Shown piece after piece: positions 7,924-11,768 of a DNA stretch of 11,768 nt (position 1 is its first letter; every line of letters begins with the position of its first letter). The DNA is from an uncultured Bacteroidaceae bacterium (GTDB taxonomy: Bacteria > Bacteroidota > Bacteroidia > Bacteroidales > Bacteroidaceae), in the NCBI GenBank assembly GCA_904501775.1, contig CAJGCJ010000057.1, forward strand, positions 1 to 11,768, written 5' to 3'. The translations under genes and the position numbers were made by a program. The notes beneath the pieces are model-generated. The model made no database searches, was not told where the DNA came from, and saw only the letters and a program-made list of their open reading frames with translations.

Positions 7924-8556
7924 ATGGGACTTTTCGATTTTTTCAAGAAAAAGAATAAGACTGCCGAGAAGATTGGCGGAATGGAGGATTTCATGACTCT
8001 TATCCGAGTATACTACCAGTCGGTACTCGCATCGAACCTTGGAATAACCAACATAGGCATGCTGCCCGACATGGCAACATTCAAGCGCACACTCAAAGTA
8101 CCTACCCAGAACAACAAGTTGGGATTGGCCGAGCGCAGCAGATGCAAGAAGATGCTTGAGCAGTTGTATGGAATGAACGAGGATTTCTTCAAGGAGATTG
8201 ACGCATCAATAAAGAAGAACTGCAAGAACCTTAACAACGTACAGCCCTACCTGTTCGCATTCCAGGGATTCAACAATGACCTTATGATGCTGGTGAGCAA
8301 CCTTCTGAGCTGGAAGTTGCGCATTCCTTCGATATTCAACAAGATGCTGTATACACTAACAGAGAAGACAATCAACGACATTCTCACAAAGAACAGCTGG
8401 AAAGACGAGGCTACATTCAAGACCGTCTACGCAGTAAGACAATACAAAGAGAAGTTGGGTTATTCCGAAAAGTGGATGGTCGACTATGTATACAAGATAG
8501 TTACATTGGCAAAAAAAGAGCCACGTCCACAAGCCGAGGATATGGATAAAAAGTAA
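7924..8556 (+). CDS. Hypothetical protein downstream of yidC
   Basis: This 210-aa protein has no family that I recognise. It starts MGLFDFFKKKNK, an amphipathic basic N-terminus, and ends with a charged tail (PRPQAEDMDKK). The middle is mostly helical, with no transmembrane segment long enough to be convincing, no signal peptide and no catalytic motif I can name. Candidate conserved blocks are the ERSRCKKMLEQLYGM region (about 69-83), NVQPYLFAFQGFNNDLMMLVSNLLSWKLRIP (about 104-134) and the KLGYSEKWMVDYVYKIV region near 180-195. It starts 25 bases after the yidC stop in an A-rich leader and is followed by a terminator, so a yidC operon is likely. Its coding quality matches the neighbours. A cytosolic, possibly membrane-peripheral role is only an inference from the N-terminus and context. 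Confidence 0.85.
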   Translation: MGLFDFFKKKNKTAEKIGGMEDFMTLIRVYYQSVLASNLGITNIGMLPDMATFKRTLKVPTQNNKLGLAERSRCKKMLEQLYGMNEDFFKEIDASIKKNCKNLNNVQPYLFAFQGFNNDLMMLVSNLLSWKLRIPSIFNKMLYTLTEKTINDILTKNSWKDEATFKTVYAVRQYKEKLGYSEKWMVDYVYKIVTLAKKEPRPQAEDMDKK

Positions 8557-8562
8557 AACAGC

Positions 8563-8614
8563 GAAAAAGGCCGGATGACAGAACATAAAATGTCAACAGC
8601 CTTTTTCTTTCTTT
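8563..8614 (+). terminator. Intrinsic terminator after the yidC operon
   Basis: GAAAAAGGC at 8563-8571 pairs with GCCTTTTTC at 8599-8607, and an inner stem TGACA (8576-8580)/TGTCA (8591-8595) closes a 10-base A-rich loop. A T-rich tract (TTTCTTTCTTT) overlaps and follows the right arm. It begins 6 bases after the stop of the hypothetical gene and ends about 10 bases before the next ATG. Confidence 0.75.
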
Positions 8615-8624
8615 ATAGACACAG

Positions 8625-9539
8625 ATGCTTAACTTTAAACCCATAACAATAGATAGCGTAAACGACCTGCTGCCCTTTGCCGAGGCACAGCACACCCTAT
8701 CGTGCGACTACACACCCGGCAATCTGGTGATGTGGGCACGTTTCATGGACTATCGTTACACAATAGAACACGACACACTATTCATATCGTGCAAGTCACA
8801 GGCCGACATGCATAGCCCTGCATTCCTTGCACCTATAGGCAGGCTCAGCCTCAGCGATTCATTGGAGATACTCAAGCAGCATTGCGAGAGCACCGGTGCG
8901 GCATTGCGCCTGACAGCCGTACCCGAGCCATTCAAAGAGGAGATAGCCGGTCTGCTACCCCACCACACATTCCAAACACTCGACAACTGGAGCGATTATA
9001 TCTACAGCGCCCACTCATTGGCGACACTACAGGGCAAGGCACTTAACAAAAAGCGCAACCGCTACAACAAATTTCTGGCAGAGAGCCCGCAGCACAGCTA
9101 CAGCCGTTGCAGCGAGAGCGATATACCCGAGGTACTGCGTTTCCTTGTAACCGACAGGGAGTGTCAACATAACCGCGAAGACAACATGCGATGCTACGAA
9201 CAATGGCAATGTATTGCAACCGTAAGAAACCTTGTGAAATATAATCAGAGAGCTGCCATATTGAGGGTAAACGGTGAAATCGCGGCCTTTACATTAGGTG
9301 AAGTATTCGGAAACACACTGTATACCCACATTGAAAAAGCCAAGCGCGATGTAACAGGTGCCGGAGAAGCCATAAACCGCTATTTTGCAGCAGATATCCT
9401 GAACGAGCATCCGCACCTTATATATATAAACCGCGAAGAAGACCTCGGAGCCCCCGGACTGCGTCAGGTAAAACGAGCATACAACCCAATATTGATGCTG
9501 CACCGCTACGAGATAACACCTAACAATAATAATGAGTAA
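8625..9539 (+). CDS. DUF2156 (MprF/LPG synthase C-terminal-like) protein
   Basis: This 304-aa soluble protein belongs to the DUF2156 family, the catalytic GNAT-like fold found at the C-terminus of phosphatidylglycerol lysyltransferases such as MprF. The diagnostic block is YINREEDLGAPGLRQVKRAY, with Asn269, Arg270, Glu272, Asp273 and Gly275. Before it are a strand pair with the GEIAAFTLGE turn and TGAGEAINRYFA, which fits an acyl-donor or tRNA-binding helix. No membrane flippase part is present, so this is the stand-alone form common in Bacteroidales; its acceptor and donor are unknown. The ATG follows the upstream terminator by only about 10 bases, and no separate promoter is visible. Its last codons overlap the start of the next gene by 8 bases, indicating translational coupling. 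Confidence 0.85.
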   Translation: MLNFKPITIDSVNDLLPFAEAQHTLSCDYTPGNLVMWARFMDYRYTIEHDTLFISCKSQADMHSPAFLAPIGRLSLSDSLEILKQHCESTGAALRLTAVPEPFKEEIAGLLPHHTFQTLDNWSDYIYSAHSLATLQGKALNKKRNRYNKFLAESPQHSYSRCSESDIPEVLRFLVTDRECQHNREDNMRCYEQWQCIATVRNLVKYNQRAAILRVNGEIAAFTLGEVFGNTLYTHIEKAKRDVTGAGEAINRYFAADILNEHPHLIYINREEDLGAPGLRQVKRAYNPILMLHRYEITPNNNNE

Positions 9540-10020
9540 CACCCAAGAGAGAGCATGCCACGAACTGTGGAAAGAAGTTTTCGGCGACAGCGACCGCTTC
9601 ATCGCACAATTCATGCAAAACCACTACAGAAAGAGCAACATGTTCTCCGTTGAAGAGAACGGCAGACTCGTATCCATGCTGCACCTTGTCACATTCAACT
9701 GCAACGGCCACAACGTAGGTTACATATATGCAGTGGCCACAGCCGCAGAGGCACGCAAAAGAGGCTATGCCACACAACTGCTCAAAGATGCCATTGCCGA
9801 AGGCAAAAGGCGAGGACTTGCAGCCTTACTGCTTATACCGGCCAGCGAAGATTTGCGTAAATACTATAACAGATTCGGATTCAAAGGTTCATATCACATA
9901 GAGTTTCAGACACCCGACAACTTCGATTTTGGCGACGGACACAACAACGCCAGCCTGTTGCCTCTTACCCCCGACTTCACACTTGGCGCGGGCATATCAC
10001 TCCTGAAGCATACTCTATAA
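9532..10020 (+). CDS. GNAT family N-acetyltransferase
   Basis: This 162-aa protein carries the GNAT fold core. A beta-strand (GYIYAVATAAEA) is followed by the acetyl-CoA pyrophosphate-binding loop RKRGYA at 75-80, matching the (Q/R)-x-x-G-x-(G/A) motif, and helix TQLLKDAIAEGKRRG. A strand with LLIPAS and the late YYNRFGFKG motif (111-119) follow. The usual N-terminal part is short, beginning MSNTQERACHELWKEVFGDSD, a pattern common to Bacteroidales members of the family. The substrate is unknown. The ATG overlaps the stop region of the DUF2156 gene by 8 bases in another frame, so the two GNAT-fold proteins are very probably co-expressed and may act in one modification step. Confidence 0.88.
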   Translation: MSNTQERACHELWKEVFGDSDRFIAQFMQNHYRKSNMFSVEENGRLVSMLHLVTFNCNGHNVGYIYAVATAAEARKRGYATQLLKDAIAEGKRRGLAALLLIPASEDLRKYYNRFGFKGSYHIEFQTPDNFDFGDGHNNASLLPLTPDFTLGAGISLLKHTL

Positions 10021-10076
10021 CACCTCTACACACATACTGGCCCCACAAACATATTCCATAAAAAAAGTCGCAAATC

Positions 10077-10107
10077 TTTCACGATTACAAAAATTCATAT
10101 ATATTTG
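10077..10107 (+). promoter_or_regulatory. Promoter of the coiled-coil/zapA/rny cluster
   Basis: TATATTTG at 10100-10107 is an exact TAnnTTTG -7 element. A TTTC at 10077-10080, one base from the TTTG -33 motif, lies upstream with a 19-base spacer, the usual distance. The ATG at 10126 is 18 bases downstream, leaving a leader of about 11 bases. The rest of the 105-base gap after the GNAT gene shows no clear terminator hairpin. Confidence 0.65.
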
Positions 10108-10125
10108 TAAGTTGATTGCTGTAAT

Positions 10126-10431
10126 ATGACCAGAGACGACATAACAAAGTTGGAGGAATTTGAAGAGAAACTGTACCGTTTAAAACTAAAACACGAACAG
10201 TATGTAAAGCGCAACAAAGAGCTCGAACAGACTCTTACCGAGCGCAACACATCGCTTGCCGAATTGCAACAGCGTTACGTCTTGTTAGAAACAAAATACA
10301 ACAATCTAAAACAAGCTAAGGTTATATCGTTGAGTGATAGCGAAATAGGCATCACGCGTGATAGATTGACCAAGCTGGTGCGTGAAATCGACCAATGCAT
10401 TGAGTCGCTTACAAAACAAAATATAGAATAA
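10126..10431 (+). CDS. Small coiled-coil protein upstream of zapA, possible ZapB-like division factor
   Basis: This 101-aa protein has no signal peptide and no membrane segment. Residues about 5-65 are strongly helical with heptad-like spacing of Leu, Tyr and Val and many Lys/Glu/Gln residues, fitting a dimeric coiled coil. The region from about residue 66 (ISLSDSEIGITRDRLTKLVREIDQCIESL) looks like a separate short conserved helix. It is the first gene after a good promoter and ends 15 bases before zapA. In E. coli, ZapA recruits the coiled-coil protein ZapB to the Z-ring. The position and coiled-coil nature suggest an analogous partner, but no homology to ZapB can be claimed from reading alone. 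The gene itself is well supported; the function is inference. Confidence 0.82.
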   Translation: MTRDDITKLEEFEEKLYRLKLKHEQYVKRNKELEQTLTERNTSLAELQQRYVLLETKYNNLKQAKVISLSDSEIGITRDRLTKLVREIDQCIESLTKQNIE

Positions 10432-10446
10432 AAGACCAAGAGCATA

Positions 10447-10740
10447 ATGGAAGATAGGATAGTGGGAATAAACCTTGTGATTGACGGCAGTTCATATCCG
10501 CTGAATGTCCCCATAGGACAGGAATCGAACTATCGTCAGGCCGCACGCCTCATAAACGACACACTTATACGCTACAAACAGCATTTTGAAGGTGAAGACG
10601 AGGTAAGGGTAATCACAATGGCTGCCATAAATATTGCATACGATTTAGTAACGAAAGCCGACTCCATTGGCTCGGCAAACGTCATGCATAAGATTTCAGA
10701 GTTGTCGAAGATAGTAGACAGCGCATTGAAAGCAGAATAA
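10447..10740 (+). CDS. zapA: Cell division protein ZapA
   Basis: This 97-aa protein fits ZapA, which bundles FtsZ filaments at the division site. The N-terminal globular part is IVGINLVIDGSSYPLNVP followed by ESNYRQAARLINDTLIRY, the typical 'E-x-x-x-R-x-A-x-x-[IL]-N' helix. The C-terminal half (VRVITMAAINIAYDLV and on to ISELSKIVDSAL) forms the long helix used for dimer and tetramer coiled coils. Length is normal for the family (about 95-110). It follows the coiled-coil gene by 15 bases and precedes the structured spacer and rny, an order I associate with Bacteroidales genomes. Confidence 0.92.
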   Translation: MEDRIVGINLVIDGSSYPLNVPIGQESNYRQAARLINDTLIRYKQHFEGEDEVRVITMAAINIAYDLVTKADSIGSANVMHKISELSKIVDSALKAE

Positions 10741-10860
10741 CCCCTATCTTACATTGCATTTGTGGCACAGCCACAAATAAAAAAGAAGTTTCGCGCATTG
10801 CCCTATTCAAAAGGAGAGGGAACATATTTTGTTCACAATCCGAATATAGCAATGTGCTAT
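10741..10860 (+). ncRNA. Structured zapA-rny spacer, candidate 6S-like RNA or rny leader
   Basis: Two stem structures fill this spacer. The first is a perfect 9-bp hairpin, ATTTGTGGC (10758-10766) with ACA loop and GCCACAAAT (10770-10778), followed by an A-run. The second is a 65-base imperfect rod: GCGCATTGC (10793-10801) with GCAATGTGC (10849-10857), then a 2x2 internal loop, TATTC/GAATA, a 4-A bulge, GGA/TCC, an internal loop, and GAACA/TGTTC around a TATTT loop. A rod with internal loops is broadly what 6S RNA looks like, and I associate zapA-ssrS neighbourhoods with this gene order, but the region is shorter than usual 6S RNA (about 160-200 bases) and no sequence signature is recognised. 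A 5' leader controlling rny is an equal alternative. Confidence 0.4.
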
Positions 10861-10887
10861 TATTATAAATATAAATATTGTAATATT

Positions 10888-11768
10888 ATGAGTTTCACAA
10901 CATTGGCTATTGGCATTATCGCCGGACTTATTGTCGGGTTCATATGCCAATACATGATAAACAAATTCGCACTCAAATCGAAATGCGAGCGCATAATAGA
11001 TGATGCGAAAAAAGAGGCCGAGGTAATAAAGAAGAACAAGCTGTTGGAGGTAAAGGAAAAATTCCTGAACAAGAAAGCTGAACTTGAGAAAGAGATTTCG
11101 CAGAGAAACAACAAGATACAGCAAGCCGAGAACCACATCAAGCAGCGTGAGATTCAACTTAACCAGCGCAACGAAGACCTGCAGCGTCGCAAGAACGAGC
11201 TCGACACATTCAAAGAGAATGTTGAGGCACAGAAGCAGGTACTCGACCGCAAGGTAGACGAGGTTGAGAAGATACGTCAACAGGAACGCGAGAAACTTGA
11301 AACCATCAGCGGTCTTTCAGCTGAAGAGGCAAAAGAGCGTCTGGTAGAGTCACTCAAAGAGGAGGCAAAGAGCGAAGCTGCATCTTATATCAACGACATC
11401 ATTGACGATGCCAAGATGACAGCAGGCCGCGAAGCCAAAAAGATTGTCATACAGACCATACAGCGTGTGGCTACAGAGACTGCTATCGAGAACTCGGTGA
11501 CAGTATTCCACATCGATAATGACGAGATGAAAGGCCGCATCATAGGCCGCGAAGGCCGTAACATACGCGCTCTTGAGGCTGCCACAGGTGTAGAAATTGT
11601 AGTTGACGACACACCCGAGTCAATCGTACTCAGCGCCTTCGACCCCGTTCGCCGCGAGATTGCACGCCTTGCCCTTCACCAGTTGGTTGCCGACGGCCGT
11701 ATACACCCCGCACGCATCGAAGAGGTTGTAGCAAAGGTAAAGAAACAGATTGAGGAAGAGATTATCGA
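10888..11768 (+). CDS. rny: Ribonuclease Y, N-terminal part (runs off the right edge)
   Basis: The frame is open from ATG 10888 to the window end, giving 293 codons. RNase Y is a membrane-anchored endoribonuclease that starts mRNA decay. Residues about 4-24 form the single membrane anchor (LAIGIIAGLIVGFICQYMI). Residues about 30-190 are a long charged coiled coil, with many Lys, Glu, Gln and Arg. The KH RNA-binding domain follows (about 205-275) with the signature GRIIGREGRN at 216-225 and FDPVRREIARLAL. The metal-binding HD catalytic domain must lie beyond the window. The start is chosen because it leads directly into the anchor; the 20 bases before it are nearly all A/T, with AATATT repeated at 10874-10879 and 10882-10887. 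It is likely transcribed with zapA unless the spacer holds its own promoter or terminator. Confidence 0.95.
   Translation, partial: MSFTTLAIGIIAGLIVGFICQYMINKFALKSKCERIIDDAKKEAEVIKKNKLLEVKEKFLNKKAELEKEISQRNNKIQQAENHIKQREIQLNQRNEDLQRRKNELDTFKENVEAQKQVLDRKVDEVEKIRQQEREKLETISGLSAEEAKERLVESLKEEAKSEAASYINDIIDDAKMTAGREAKKIVIQTIQRVATETAIENSVTVFHIDNDEMKGRIIGREGRNIRALEAATGVEIVVDDTPESIVLSAFDPVRREIARLALHQLVADGRIHPARIEEVVAKVKKQIEEEII

Noticed and set aside
10758..10778. Hairpin after zapA as an ordinary intrinsic terminator
   Set aside because: The perfect stem is followed by an A-run and not a T-run on either strand's downstream side, so termination is not well supported; it is treated as part of the structured spacer.
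10807..11280. A 157-aa Leu/Val-rich minus-strand frame overlapping rny
   Set aside because: The complement of a Lys/Glu-rich coiled coil automatically gives a hydrophobic Leu/Phe-rich reading. There is no independent support for a membrane protein.

Overview
The window reads as chromosome of a gut-type member of the Bacteroidales (Bacteroidota). Supporting signs are a GH92 lipoprotein glycosidase, a DUF3078 outer-membrane-type protein, a YidC of the long Bacteroidota form (642 aa), A-rich leaders in place of clear Shine-Dalgarno sites, and TAnnTTTG promoter -7 elements of the Bacteroidota sigma-ABfr type. ATA is used freely for isoleucine throughout. The family or genus cannot be fixed from this stretch.

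Layout, left to right. (1) The last 37 codons of a membrane protein, then a perfect 22-bp hairpin. (2) A GH92 alpha-mannosidase lipoprotein gene on +. (3) Convergent to it, with only 3 bases between the stop codons, a CPA2-type cation/proton antiporter with a C-terminal tandem USP-like region on -, and upstream of that on the same strand a DUF3078 protein. (4) A divergent promoter region of about 175 bp, then yidC and a 210-aa hypothetical gene on +, closed by an intrinsic-type terminator. (5) Two overlapping GNAT-fold genes: a DUF2156 (MprF C-terminal-like) protein and a small GNAT acetyltransferase. (6) A strong promoter followed by a 101-aa coiled-coil protein, zapA, a 147-base structured intergenic region that may hold a 6S-like or leader RNA, and rny (RNase Y), which runs off the right edge after its KH domain.

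Most of this is housekeeping: inner-membrane protein insertion (yidC), Z-ring assembly (coiled-coil protein plus zapA) and mRNA turnover (rny). The left third is a glycan-degradation gene and an ion-homeostasis gene. No mobile element, CRISPR array, tRNA or rRNA was seen, and no clearly novel multi-gene system is evident. The points most worth checking are the structured zapA-rny spacer, the coiled-coil partner of zapA, and the conserved-looking but unassigned protein after yidC.
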